This document shows positions 11,382 through 22,396 of a stretch of DNA of 64,000 nt, piece by piece; position 1 is the first letter of the stretch, and every line of letters starts with the position of its first letter. A program made the position numbers and the translations under genes. Origin of the DNA: Iris pallida. Taxonomy: Eukaryota > Streptophyta > Magnoliopsida > Asparagales > Iridaceae. The notes under the pieces are model-generated. The model was given only the letters and a program-made list of their open reading frames with translations, was not told the DNA's origin and searched no databases. The DNA lies in NCBI GenBank assembly GCA_029216955.1, contig JANAVB010012077.1, forward strand, positions 29,293-93,292. Reading direction: 5' to 3'.

Positions 11382-12409
11382 GTACATATTGCAACACAAG
11401 TCTTATATATGTTTTCACTAAATTAGTGTGCTCTCTTGGTAAACTATCTTGTGCTGGAAGAAAGCATGAGTATTTCATTTCGGACATCTTAGTTGTTTAT
11501 AAATGTACTTGGAACCTATAGCGATGTAGGCATATAATTCATTTCATGTATGCATATATAACAAAGTCTGTCAAAGCCTCCTGACTCTAGTGGTCATCGT
11601 GGTTCGGATACACCGGGGAAAGCGGATTATTCCTTCCACCAATCAATGGTGGGAGTAAAATAAATCAATAATAAAGAGTACATTCCTTTTTCTTAATAAT
11701 CTCCATCATGTAGCATGAAGCCTTAGAAAAATTGTACCACTAAGATAAGTTTAGTGTTACTGAATTGTTAAAAGCATGTATAGTAACTCAAAGAAGTGGA
11801 AATCTATGGAAAAGAGAGCAGAGGAGAGGTGAGGAAGCCTCTTGCACAGGTAAGATCAGCTGCAGCTGCTGTGTACAAGCTTGCTCAATTGGTACCCTTA
11901 AATAAAAAAGATATTCTTTTTGTTCTTTACTACTATGTTTTGTAATAATTTAATTCCCTATGTAAAACTTACGATTATATCTTCTTTCTTCTTTTGTGCC
12001 TTCAGGAACTCCAATCAATGAATGTTGTTCCATGTTTAAAACTAACTGAAGCATAACGAGCATGGGAGTCGACTTAATACGAGTTGCAGGGTCAAGTTGG
12101 AGTAAGCATTGGTTTCAAATTTCCAAAGCTCTGAGGATTTTTCGCAATAGCATTTTGAACATGCAAATGATTGTAAAAAAATGTTAGAGAACATTTCTTT
12201 AGCCTTCTATTGCTTTTGTAATATGTATTGTGTTCAAGTTATTGTTATTTTGTTCCTTTTGCTCATTATTTTGTTCAATCTTAACTTTGTATTGTCTGAA
12301 CTGATTGTTTACGAGCCTAGTGAAAATTAGAATAATGTAATGTATTTGTATTTGTATTAGTATAATTGTAATCAATATATTTGTATTTATAAATTATATT
12401 TTTTTTAAA
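11382..12409. other. CACTA-1 interior downstream of the DIS3L2-like fragment
   Basis: Starts with the retained intron donor and continues as AT-rich sequence. A possible exon-like block (11830-11890, Ala/Leu-coding) matches nothing I recognise. No S1-domain exon was found. Confidence 0.45.
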
Positions 12410-12948
12410 ATGGAAACATAATCAACAATGTTTCAAAACTGTTGTAAGATAACATTATAACAACTTTTCTAAACATTGTAAAATTTATTTACAATACTTT
12501 TAAATCATTGTTGATGTTATAATTACAACATACAAAAATATATATTACAACGTTTGGCAAACATGATTGAATAAAATATACAACATTTGTTAAAAGTTGT
12601 ATAAACCCTTTTTACAATGTTTTTACACCGTTGTAGAAAATCTATGTACAATGTTTATTGAACGTGGTAGATATTATTTTTACCACAGTTGTAAAATGTT
12701 AACATTATATTTACAACACTTGCAATACGTTTTAAAAGGTGTTTTTACAATACTTGCCAAATGTCGTAGAAACTTTTTTGTCAGATTTCATAAATTTCCA
12801 CAATGTTTATAAATTGTTGTATGAAGAACTTCTACAACATTTTTACAACATTCAAACAAACATTGTGGAAGATAACCCCCCTTTTACAACCCTGGATATA
12901 ACAACCTTCTATTAAACGTTGTAAGAGACCTTTTACAACGTTTTTGCA
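12410..12948. repeat. CACTA-1 right subterminal repeat array
   Basis: Repeated short words such as TTACAACATT, ACAATGTTT, AACGTTGTA and TTTTACAAC lie in both orientations, mirroring the array at the left end. The ORFs at 12597-13068 come from these repeats. Confidence 0.8.
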
Positions 12949-12978
12949 ACGTTGTGAAAGGGTTATTTTCTTGTAGTG
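12949..12978 (-). repeat. CACTA-1 right terminal inverted repeat
   Basis: Reads CACTACAAGAAAATAACCC on the minus strand. It is followed by the target duplication GGT and by LTR sequence that continues the left half. Confidence 0.9.
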
Positions 12979-14534
12979 GGTCCCTGCCCCAGACATGATG
13001 CGAAACAGTATTGGTTCATTTGTACAATCACAATTGTCCATGGTGTCCAGGCCATTCATTTTTGTCATGTCATGCTAGCCGTCGTAACATCATTCAATAG
13101 TTCCCATCAGGCTTCCTTGTCATGTTTTGTCAAGTCATGTCATGTCATGTCATGTCAGTTACTTGTCATACCAGGCCATGTACAATTATCTGTCCAATCA
13201 TGCCAATCAATTCAAGTTATCAAGTCTGTGACAAGAGGTGCAAGAACAATAAAACAAACGGGTGCGCATAGGGCTCAAGCCTCTTTGCAAATGAAACTAC
13301 GCTAGGCTATGAGGCCCAGAGCATAAAAATGGCTTTACGCGAGCAAGACACGGAGTTAGATAGCTCTACGTGAGCAAGGTTAAGCGTGAGCAAAACCAAG
13401 GAAAGACCGCTTCTACGCGGGCGGAAGCCCTACACGAGAGGGAACTCTACGCATAGCAAGCACCCTATGCAAGCAGAACTTTATGCACACGAGAACCCAA
13501 GTGAAACTCTACGCACGCAAGGCTCTACGCGAGCGAGGGAGAGTCTACGCGAGCACGACACTACGCGAGAGGGAGTGGCCCCTCTCGTAGAGTTCAAGTG
13601 AACTCGGCGTAGAAAGGATCATGCTGGCACGCAATGCGTGTATGTAAAGGGGACACTATGCTGGCACGTTTAAGACGTGCGCGTAAAGGAGAAAATGCTA
13701 CGATGGCACGTTAAACGTGGGCATAAAACTAAATACTACGCTAACACGTAAGAACATGTGCGTAAAAACTAAATACTATGCTAGCACGTAAGAACGTGTG
13801 CGTAAAAACTTCATCTTCTCTCCAAGGCCAAGACAAGCAGGCGTAAAAGCTCAAGAGCTCAAGAAAGCCACATCTCGGTCAAGGCTCGATGAAATCCAAC
13901 CATTCCAAAACCAAACTTGCATAACATTAGAATGCCTTCTACATAGAACTCTTAGTTTTTGAAAACAAGCCAGTTTAGTAGATCAAAACCGAAAAATCCA
14001 AAAATATAACAAACTTAGATCTACATGAAATGAACCATGGAAACTAAAAATGCTAAGTACTAAAGTGTCTTAGAATCTCGTGACGAAGACAATGGAACAA
14101 TAAAACTTGAGTTCCTCCATGAAGCAAGTTGCACTTGCCTACGGTGGTGCTCGGTGGAGAAGAAATGAAGAAGAAGAAAAGAAGTAGTAAATGAGTAATG
14201 AATGAGGAGAGAGAATGGTTGTTGGGTTAATAAATGAGGGATGGTGGTAGGTAGGGGTTTGCATAGCAACCCAAACCGAACCCAACCAAGCCGAACCCAA
14301 CCGAACCAAATGCAGGCCAAGGCCAGGATAAACGACATGAACCAGGAAATGCTAACTAACCCATGTCAATGCAAAGCCCAAGACTAGCCAGTCAAGAGAA
14401 GTCGAACCAGGATGAACCCAAAATAAACTAAGGCAAGATTAAACCAGGATTAAGCTAAGCAAGACAAGTCAAATTACGGGTCAAAATTCTGTACACGTAT
14501 ACCAAAATACGTAATACAAACTATGGGCGTTATA
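12979..14534 (-). repeat. LTR of element 1, right segment
   Basis: Continues the LTR interrupted at 2086 and ends GGGCGTTATA. It aligns with about 48240-49712 of the solo LTR, except for a central block where the two copies carry unrelated minisatellites (here 13300-13820). In minus orientation the end at 14534 is the start of U3. The CT-rich stretch on the minus strand around 14150-14230 may lie near the transcription start. No gene is supported. Confidence 0.85.
13300..13830. repeat. Minisatellites in the LTR of element 1
   Basis: Two arrays adjoin. In 13320-13600 the word CTACGCGAGC and variants (TACGCGAGCA, CTACGCACGC, TACACGAGAG) recur irregularly. In 13620-13820 a unit of about 50-60 bp recurs with TGGCACGT, AAACGTG(T/G)GCGTAAA and ACTAAATACTACGCTA. 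The ORF at 13386-13601 is repeat-derived. Confidence 0.7.
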
Positions 14535-14764
14535 AACCCCCTAAACGGCGAAGCCCCGAAGAAGAGTTCAACTACTGCTGTTGTGCTGCCTTGTTCAGTC
14601 CTCGCTCCTAAAAAGCGCAGCAAGGAGTGATGATCCCTTGTGTCAGGCCTGACGAAGCTAAAGCATCGAAGTAAGCACGTAGTTACCCACCCGGGCACGA
14701 AGACAGCAACGCAGGCAAGAGCTTCTGTCTTTGACATAATTGCCTACCCATCAGGTAAAACTAC

Positions 14765-15060
14765 GTTGGAATCTAACCGTTGCATACCTTCTAGGGGTAA
14801 CGAGAAGAGGTCCAAGGCAGCATGTACCCTATGCGAACAACGTGCTACGCCAATAATCATGTTGGATTCTGAATGCCATGCACCTTCCAGGGATGGCGCG
14901 AAGAAATCCAATGCAGCACGTCCTGCATGACCAAAGTGCTATGTCGACCACTCAGTTGGACTCTGAATACTATGCACCTTCTAGGGGTAGTAGAAAAAAA
15001 TCCAAGGAAGCACGTGCCCTGCGCGATCGACGTGCTACGACATCAGCTGACCAAAGGCCC
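14765..15060 (+). repeat. Tandem repeat of about 95 bp in the gag leader of element A
   Basis: Three units begin TTGGA(A/T/C)TCT (about 14766, 14862 and 14957). Each continues with GCA(T/C)ACCTTC(T/C)AGGG, then AA(G/A)TCCAA and GCACGT. In translation the units give LDSECHAPSR/LDSEYYAPSR-like blocks with basic tails, so the array may encode a repeated basic segment near the Gag N-terminus. Confidence 0.65.
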
Positions 15061-15530
15061 AAGCTGACAGTCACGCGCACAGTCGATAGAAAGCTATACA
15101 AAACTAGTTCGAGTGCTTCGATGCCTCGACCAGTAAAACCCCGCTGTCACTTGCTCTCATACGCATGATTCGAGCCAGGGGTACATACTGTAGAGATAGA
15201 CTCGTGCGAGTAGCGTTGCTGTAAGCATAGAGTGAGTCTGTCTCACCAGCAACACTCTGATCAGGACCTAAGCGTATCTTACGTACAGGAACTCAGCAGA
15301 GGAAAGCTACCTTCATATCTTTATTCTTGCACGCACGAAAGCAGGATAGAAGGTGAGACTTTGGATCTACGCAAGGCAATCTCCCACAAGCGCAAAGCCA
15401 GGTAGGGTTCTACGACGCATAACGTGTATGGCCCAAGACACACCTGTACCAAGATCACCATCAACTATTACGGTTGCCAAACAGCCGCATCGCCACCGAA
15501 GACGCGGTCCGTCTTCCAATGACTGCGATC
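15061..15530 (+). other. Leader/N-terminal gag region of element A, degenerate
   Basis: No conserved domain is visible. Short frames overlap here without recognisable sequence. Composition is continuous with the flanking gag sequence, so it is most likely decayed leader or gag N-terminus of element A. Confidence 0.4.
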
Positions 15531-15531
15531 G

Positions 15532-17410
15532 ATGGCGTCTGTACATCAGAGACTCGGCAAAGGATCATCGAGCGAAGAAGAAGATGAACTCCGTGTTGCT
15601 TCATGCAACGTAGCACGGGGTTCTCCATCTCTCAAGAAGCTTTTCACGAATCCTCCTGCTTCGGCCAACAAATCCAAAGGTCGACCTGGGGGTAGCAAGA
15701 CGACGGTGTCCAGTATGGGTGTGTTCCAACACACGTGCGCCAAATCTGGGTCCCTACCACATGGAGATATCGCTTCAACCCCAACATTAGCTGGGGGTAG
15801 CCAACCCTCTACCATTCATGACAATTCTTCATTCCAACTCAATGAAGGATTGTATAACACAGATGCCTCCGTGGGCACAAACAGCCAAAAGCTGGGGTAG
15901 CAACTATAATGAGTCCGATGACGATTGCAATCTACTTGTTTACCCTTGAGACGATGGGACTCAGGCGTCTGAACCTGAGAGTGAAAGATCTACCATCCCT
16001 TCTATCTATCCGCACATAATGTCCATTTTTATGGCCGAAGGTGACAACACGGAAAGCAGCGAAGGATCCAGTCATCAAAAGCGTATATAGGCCCTAGAGA
16101 CAGGCCTGAATATGTTAAACGAGACTATACAGGCCTTGACTTTGGTGGTCCTAGAGATCAAGGAGAAATTGATATCCAATGTCCCTGCTCCTACAAACCA
16201 AGACCCGGGGATGAACAATGGGTCTAATGTGCCTTCCATCTTGAGTCAAGCGGTGTCGTTGTCGTCCACTCCGTCGACAACGGGACCTGCGATGTCGATG
16301 ACATGCAGCAGGCCCTCAAAGAATTATACGCTCACTATGACGTCCGAGAAAAGCGAGAATCACTTCAAAAGATTGGAATCTGGCAACCATATCCTGCCGA
16401 ATAGGATAATGTGATATATCCTCCTATGTACAAGCCGCAGACGCTTGCGCCATTTGATGCGAAGTAGTCTCCTCGCCGATACCTGAGGTACTTCGTCTCA
16501 GTAATCGGGCATCTGCCAAAAGGCCGTGCTCTGCTCACAAACATATCTATAGGGGCATTGCAGGGGGTAGCCTACGAATGGTTTTGCAGTCTCCCCGATA
16601 ATGGTATTTCATCATTCGACAATTTGAAGCATCTCTTCCTTGCTCAATTCTATGAAGGAGGAATGGACATGACAATGTCCACTCTCATGGACATTGTTCA
16701 GAAAGAGGAAAGACATGTAAGTGCTTATATTGAGCACTTCCGCCAAGCATCTCTGAGGCTACCACATGGTGTGCCCAAACCCATGCTCATGGAATCATGC
16801 CACAAGAATATGCTCCCTGCAATTAAATTGTGGCACAATGCTCCGTACATAGAGTGGACACCTTTCATCACCGAGGTAGATGTAGCCGATAGAAAGGCCA
16901 GGGACGCACAACTGCTGGGATTAAGTTTTCCCTCACTCAAGACAAAGGGAAGCACTCATCTAGCAATAACCCCGTCCGTAAGGACGGTAAAGAAAAGTAA
17001 GCTATGACCGTCAACATCACTAAAGGTTCAGTGTCAATGAACCAGAAGCCGGCTGAGGCACCAAGGCCAAAAGAAACCTACTCCTTCAACGACGAAGATA
17101 CACTAGAACTCTTCGATATGTTGACAAAGTTTGGCAAGCTTCAACTCCCACCTCCAAAGCGCCCTGATGAAGTAGAAAAGGTGGACAATTCAAAATATTG
17201 TTACTAACACCAGTATGTTCACCACTCAATACGGGATTGCTACGTGTTGAAGAGGCAGATCCAGCGCCTCATTGACGCCAAGGTCATCTCGCTCGACTAC
17301 GAGAAAAAAATTGTCACTGCCAATATGGTCACCCTCAAATTCAGAAGTTTTCTGAGGACAAAGGCTCAAGATAGTGTCGTCCCATCCCGAAGGCAACAAT
17401 AGAAGTAGTC
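15532..17410 (+). pseudogene. Gag of Tat element A, broken
   Basis: The capsid/nucleocapsid polyprotein of the Tat lineage is spread over several frames. A Ser-rich N-terminal part (15532-15900) includes SSSEEEDELR and a LAGGSQPS block. A linker follows (16112-16414). The capsid core at 16558-17007 has AYEWFCSLPDNGISSFDNLK, then QFYEGG, DIVQKEERHVSAYIEHFRQA and ADRKARDAQLL. The C-terminal part (17004-17210, then 17230-17345) has ETYSFNDEDTLELFDML and a degenerate zinc-knuckle-like HxxxxHxxxxC stretch ending CYVLKRQIQRLIDAK. Stops separate the pieces, for example at 15898, 16411 and 17205. Element B has an equivalent gag at 20202-22196 with the same block order. Confidence 0.82.
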
Positions 17411-17476
17411 AATCTTCCACCAGCCCGTGACAATGCTCAAGGCCTCGTCCCATTTACAATATCGTGAGACAAAGTT

Positions 17477-18076
17477 ATGTGGATCTACCCTGATCTCGCC
17501 CCAGACATGATGATGCCTACAGCGCAATATGTTAAAGGAAAGAAGGTCAAATCGTATCGTATAGTTTCTACATCGGTTGATGACACTCTGGTTACCACTC
17601 GCTCAGCTCACCAGCAAGAAGATAACCAGGTTCCAGAGGAGGAAATACCTTCGCCTGATGTGGCCACTGCACTTGATATATCGAAAGCAAGCCCATCTCA
17701 ATCCCCTACAGCCGATAAGCAGAGGCGGAAGGAGGTTTGCTTTGACAAACCTCTCAACAGTATGGCCGATCAAGCCTTACAACTTTGATATATTGGCACA
17801 GCTTGCCAATACTCCAGCTAGGCTATCGCTCTTCGAGCTCCTCCATCTCTCCAAAGAGACTCGAGATGCCCTTAGCGAAGCTTTACAGAATGTTGATTCC
17901 TTCCTCACCTAGGTGCAACCGCCCAAGGAGGATCCAGCCGTGTGCCCATATTGCCATAGTGTGGTCGAGGTGATTCCCATTATCACTTTCACTTAGCAGG
18001 ATATGTTATTGAAGAACAACCAACATAATAGACTCCTGTACTATATAGGGTATATTGGTGCCATCAAGGTCGATCG
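17477..18076 (+). pseudogene. Pre-protease region of Tat element A, cut by element B
   Basis: Frames at 17477-17912 and beyond encode the linker that precedes protease in this lineage: a Ser/Pro-rich part, a basic VRFDKPL-like word and FDILAQLANTPARLSLFELL. The same block occurs in element B near 23020-23080. It continues as CHSVVEVIPI and GYIGAIKVDR and is then interrupted at 18077 by the 5' LTR of element B. Protease continues at 40064. Stops and frame changes are present. Confidence 0.78.
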
Positions 18077-18907
18077 TGTAGAAGCCTAAAAAGTACACTC
18101 AGTACCCTGCGGTACTCATAAGAAGTGCCAGCTTTCAGATCAACTTGTGGTGCCAGTCATCAGATGGCGCCAGACATCAGATGGCACCAGACATCAAGTA
18201 ATGCTACCCGCCATGTGGCCATCTTCTCGGAGAAGCTAAACAGTCATCATCATGAATGACAGCACGTCAGTCGAAAAAAATTTGTTCGAATCTCGAGCAC
18301 ATGGTACTCGAGGAGATTTCGTTAAACGTGTCAGATCTGCCATTAATGACCAATAGATGTCTCGCGCCATCTGTAATTGTCGCAATATGATCATTAGTAT
18401 CATATCAGTCAGTGGCGCCACTCAGCAAGTAGCACCTGGTACCACCCAGCAGTGGGCGCCATTTGACCAAATCATCTTGAAGTAGTTAGATAACGTGGTA
18501 CACATGTCACTAATCTCGAAGAATATATACATGATACTGTCAATGACCAAGCGCATATCAATCACAGTATGCCATACGTCCAAGCAGCTAAACTAACCGT
18601 TCGTGCCAAGGGATAAATAGCGTGCCACTTGCAGCGTGCGCCAATCAGGATAACTACTTAACAGTTATCTCTAGAACTCTATAAATAGAGTTTTAAATCA
18701 CTTATAAAGGATCACTAATGATCATAATCTCCTGAGCACTTGCTGCAGCACTCTCTAAAGGCTATCTTCTTCGATATCACTTCGTCCAAGGGATAAAGTG
18801 ATCGCCTTCTAATCAGATTTCTATAGTTGTACTTCCCCAAAAATCAATTGTACTCTTGTACTTTCTTTTTTTTAGTTTGTAAAGGAACACTTTTATTTTT
18901 GCAAATA
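18077..18907 (+). repeat. 5' LTR of Tat element B
   Basis: Starts TGTAGAAGCC right after GATCG and ends GCAAATA before the primer-binding site. It aligns with 39214-40063 throughout, e.g. ACTCATAAGAAGTGCCAGC and CCCGCCATGTGGCCATCTT. A minisatellite of about 18 bp (CATCAGATGGCGCCAGA) occupies 18150-18205. The first 20 bases of the LTR are the least certain part. Confidence 0.85.
18680..18687 (+). promoter_or_regulatory. TATA box in the 5' LTR of element B
   Basis: TATAAATA in the context ACTCTATAAATAGAG, kept in the 3' LTR at 39835-39842. Its position about 230 bases before the LTR end fits a U3 promoter. Confidence 0.7.
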
Positions 18908-18910
18908 AAA

Positions 18911-18930
18911 TGGTGACTCTGTTGGGGACG
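18911..18930 (+). other. Primer-binding site of element B
   Basis: TGGTGACTCTGTTGGGGAC starts three bases after the LTR end. It resembles the TGGCGACTCYGYTGGGGA-type sites of Tat/Ogre elements, which are thought to pair with a tRNA-Arg 3' end. The tRNA assignment is from general knowledge of the lineage. Confidence 0.75.
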
Positions 18931-20200
18931 ACTTTCTCTTCCGACGAGAAAGTGACAACTCAATGTGATGTTGCGTCAGTCGGCACGACGCAGAAGACTT
19001 TGGTCTTGTAAGTCGGCCAAACTACCTACGAAGCCATGATTGATGCAGGGGGTGCCAAGCGCACGACTATTGCTACCAAAAATAGTGCATGCGCTGTCTA
19101 GACTCCGAAGTCCTCCAGTACACTAATCATGACTCCTACGTTAAGCTTAGAGAAAAACTCTGTAACACTTTCTCTTCCTCACCAATTCTGAAATTGATAG
19201 AGAGTGCTCAAGCCACTGTCCTGGCGCTAACTATGGGACAGCGCCATATGGCCACTTCTTCTTCCTCCCAGTTCTAAATTCGGTAGAGGGTGCGCTAATT
19301 ACTGTCCAAGCGCCAACTAAGGGACAGTGCCACATGGCCACTTCTTCCTCACCAATTCTAAAATAGGTAGAGGGTGCACCAGCCAATGTTCAGGCGCCAA
19401 TCAGGGGACATCGCCGCCATGCCACTCTTCTTCCTCCCTAGTTCTAAACTTGGTGGAGAAATTACTGACTTATGCCCCTGCGCAGAACAAAGAAAAGTGC
19501 CCCATGGCCTCTCCTTATCATTTCCCAGTCCTGGACTCGATAAAAAATGCATCTGATTGTACCTTTGTGCCAGTCAATGCAAGAACTCTTTTGAGTAGAG
19601 AGCCTACTCCTCTTGGCAAAGACAAGTCAAATCAATGCTAAGAGACTAAATTTTGCTCGAAGTCCATCTTCTGTTTCTCAGATGCGCCGCGCCAAACATA
19701 CTAAAAATGGTGCACATAACAACAAGGCATCCTGCCCACTCCTCATAGCCAGCGCTAGTCAAGCCAGAACCAAGATCTGCTTACCCTGCACATTTTAAGA
19801 ACAAAGCAGGGTAAATTGAAGGTGTCTCAGACAGATAGTCAAGTGGCACACAACCCTGACATGTGCACCAACCTTAACTAGCGTAGAACAATATCAAACA
19901 CACATAAAAAACAATCTGTACCACCTGCCAAGTTGAGCACAGGGAAAATTCCTCAAATTAAGAATCCTTTTACCTATGCCAATGAAGTCAGTACTTCTCT
20001 GTAGACACAGGGAACAAGGCACCTCAAGAACCGGAATCATATTCCTAACATCATTAAGGAATATGTACATCTGACTTCTCCTTATCCTATTACTGTAACT
20101 GATCTTCGCGAACTTCTTGTACAAAAGAAAAAGATTGCAGGACTGTCCTATCATCTATAATTCTGCATCAAAAACATCACTGTAATTACCACCACGAAGT
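18931..20200 (+). other. Leader and N-terminal gag region of element B
   Basis: Apart from the tandem repeat at 19165-19550 there is no recognised domain. Several short frames overlap. The region corresponds in position to the repeat-bearing leader of element A (14765-15530), but the repeats differ in sequence. Confidence 0.5.
19165..19550 (+). repeat. Tandem repeat of about 86 bp in the leader of element B
   Basis: Four to five imperfect units share TTCTTCCTC(A/C)C(C/A)AATTCTAAA, GGTAGAGGGTGC, CAGGCGCCAA and GGGACA(G/T)(C/T)GCCA(T/C)ATGGCCAC. They start near 19168, 19256, 19342, 19425 and 19510 and decay towards the right. The short ORFs here arise from the repeat. Confidence 0.7.
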
Positions 20201-20201
20201 A

Positions 20202-22196
20202 GTGATCAAATATTGCTGCCAGTCAGCTAAATGGTCTGTCTTCGACTATTTAAACTATACTCAGACTCCTGATCTTGTGATAGTGGACAAAGATGAACTA
20301 TTGTATGCTTCAGTCAACATGACATCTCGAAGCACTGGGGTAGAAAATGTCCAAGACGTAATGCAGCCTGCAACCCTAGTCAACAATACCTTAATCGAAA
20401 TTATGACTCCAGCGAAGGAGTCTACCGACATACCAGATCAAGAAGCTGAAAGACAATCGGTCAAAGGAATCTTCTTTCCGACCGAGAGACAATCGGTCAA
20501 AGGAATCTTCCTTCCGACCAACAGACAATCGGGCAAAGAAATCTTCCTTCCGACCAAAAGATAATCGATCAAAAGAATCTTCCTTCCAACCAAGGCTCAA
20601 TCGGTCAAAGGAATCTTCCTGATTCCGATCAAGAGTTCCTCGATCAGGTGAATCTTCCCACTCTTCATCCTGGGGGTAGTTCCTTGCATGACTTCGATAC
20701 CGATAGTGAAGGCTCTGAACGGACCATATTTTCTACCAGCTCTTTCTCGGTCGCCAGAGAAGTGACTGCCTACGTCACTAACGAATAATAAGATACATCC
20801 AGCTCCGGCAGTAAAGAGCAGAGGATCTTCACTTTAGAGTCCAATTTGAAGAACATGGCCAAAATGATGGCAAGTATACATGCTGTGATTATGGCACAAC
20901 ATACTGTTCCATCGGTTGTGAATCCAGTTTTAACCCAAGAACATATTGCAGCATCAGCCCCTACTAACACCGGTCTGGGGGTACAATATCCTCACAATGT
21001 CATCGTGCCAGCTCCAAGTCATTCTAGCACTGGGGGTGGTGCTTATCATGCACTCCCGTCTCCTAATGCATCGAATCAGTCTATTGCTCCCCAAGCATCA
21101 GGGGACACTATTGAGGTAGTGAAGCTTTTGTGCAATCAGTTCGAAGCTTTCAAACAAAAGGACAGTCTGTAGAAGCTTGAGATTAAACAACCCTACCCTA
21201 TAGAGTGGAAGGAAGTTCAGTTTCCATATAAATATAAGCCACCAACCATCATGTTGTTTGACGGCAGTTCATCTCCAAGTAAGTACCTCAATCATTTTGA
21301 GGTGATGACTGATCAGCATCAACCAAACGATGCTCTACTGACAAGAGTATTCATTTGGTGCTTGGCGGGTAAAGCCTATGACTGGTATCGTAGTTTGCCA
21401 GATGATTGCATAACATCTTTTGCAGGATTCAAGCAAATATTCCTGGAATGATTCTATGAGGGAACAAATGACATGACCATGTCGACCCTTATCAAAATCA
21501 AGCAATGGTATAATGAAACTGCTGAATATTTCATTGAACGATTCCGTCGGAAGGCACTCATAATGCCTCTGGGTACTCCAGATGCATTGACTATAGATAC
21601 TTGCAAATCAAACTTGTTACCTATAGTCAGCATGTGGACTAGACCCACGCAATTTTAAGACTGGGCCTCCTTTATAGTAAGTATCAGGGCAGCCGAAGAC
21701 AGTACCGATAAGTTCAAACAACTATGCATCCAGATGCCTAATCTTGACAAAGATGAACATCCCAACAGCGGTGGTCGTTAGAACAACCATAAGAACAAGA
21801 AAGCTTTAGCTATTAATGTGAATGGCAAAGAAGCTTTGGCTGTTAATATGGGTCAGTCAACACCTACTACGACGGCACCTCCACAAAGAGCACAACGTCG
21901 ATCCTAAGGAGGAATATTCCTTTGACGAGGACGATATCATGAGTATATTTGATTGTTTAATCAAAAGCAACAAGCTTCAACTTCCCGAAGCAAAATGGCC
22001 ATATAAAGTAGGTAAAACTGACAATCCTAAATACTATGTGTATCACAGGTTCATAGGACACCCGACTAGGGCATGTTACGTGTTCAAAAGAAAGATCCAG
22101 GAGCTGATTAATGCCGGCACGATCACTCTCCAACATAATGAGAAGACGGTGACTGCTAACATCGCTTCTCTACAATTTGGCAACTTTCTTTCTTAA
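20202..22196 (+). pseudogene. Gag of Tat element B, broken
   Basis: Blocks appear in the same order as in element A. An N-terminal part (20202-20564) ends in an 11-residue tandem repeat. A Ser-rich/FDTDSEGSE stretch and a linker (20846-21172) follow. The capsid core at 21251-21660 has LFDGSSSPSKYLNHFEVM, KAYDWYRSLPDDCITSF, FYEGTNDMTMSTL and FIERFRRKA. The C-terminal part (21822-22196) has EYSFDEDDIMSIFDCL and a zinc-knuckle-like YHRFIGHPTRACYVFKRKIQ, in which the first expected Cys appears to be Tyr. Stops fall at 20562, 21170, 21449 and 21656, among others. The C-terminal block VTANIASLQFGNFLS matches that of element A. Confidence 0.85.
20449..20650 (+). repeat. 33-bp in-frame tandem repeat in gag of element B
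   Basis: Five to six units built on AGACAATCGGTCAAAGGAAT then CTTCCTTCCGACC. The first three keep the reading frame and encode RQSVKGIFLPT-like undecapeptides. A stop (AAAAGATAATCG) ends the frame in the fourth unit. Units are adjacent with no spacers. Confidence 0.85.
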
Positions 22197-22396
22197 CTTG
22201 TGCATGATGGAGTCGTCCCTTTCCCGAAAGCCACTCTAGAGATCTTCAACCTTCCACCAGCATGAAGTGAAGGTCTTATCCCTTTGTCAACCGACAAAGG
22301 AAAAATCATGTAGATCCATCCAGATTTGGTTATTGATTTTGAGATGCCTGCTTCGTCTACAAAATCCAAAAAACAACCAAATATAAGTCATGTCAT

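Larger units (their letters stand above)
2087..12978. mobile_element. CACTA-1: 10.9-kb non-autonomous CACTA (En/Spm) transposon carrying captured gene fragments
   Basis: The left end begins CACTACAAGAAAA at 2087 and the right end finishes TTTTCTTGTAGTG at 12978. Both are flanked by the 3-bp duplication GGT (2084-2086 and 12979-12981). The pre-insertion sequence is visible in the solo LTR around 48225-48270, where the flanks are joined without the element. Arrays of short direct and inverted subterminal motifs based on TTTTACAACGTT lie inside both ends, as is typical of the superfamily. No TNP1/TNP2-type transposase was recognised, so the copy should depend on a relative. The interior carries an EngB-like fragment (7012-7246) and a DIS3L2-like fragment (8498-11381). 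Confidence 0.93.
1..14534 (-). mobile_element. Element 1: partial Ty3/gypsy LTR retrotransposon, minus strand, 5' LTR split by CACTA-1
   Basis: A gag-like reading frame lies on the minus strand at the left edge, followed rightwards by one long terminal repeat. In minus orientation this is the 5' part of the element: LTR (922-14534) and start of the internal region (1-921). The LTR edges are TGTAATCC at 922 and GGGCGTTATA ending at 14534. The solo LTR at 42727-49712 aligns along its whole length in the same orientation, which fixes both borders. Without the nested CACTA the LTR is about 2.7 kb. The LTR length and the gag type suggest a Tekay-like chromovirus, but no integrase is in view to confirm this. 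The rest of the element lies left of the window. Confidence 0.85.

Noticed and set aside
9750..11426. Treating the 558-codon RNB frame as a complete functional gene
   Set aside because: It starts in the middle of an exon after a frameshift, lacks the first cold-shock and S1 domains, and its last residues are intron-encoded.
11575..11640. tRNA- or SINE-like words (TCTAGTGGTCATC and GGTTCGGATAC)
   Set aside because: Spacing between the A-box-like and B-box-like words is far too short and no cloverleaf can be drawn.
20449..20650. Direct repeats with regular period, CRISPR-like at first sight
   Set aside because: Units are contiguous without spacers, partly in frame with gag, and the genome is a plant's.
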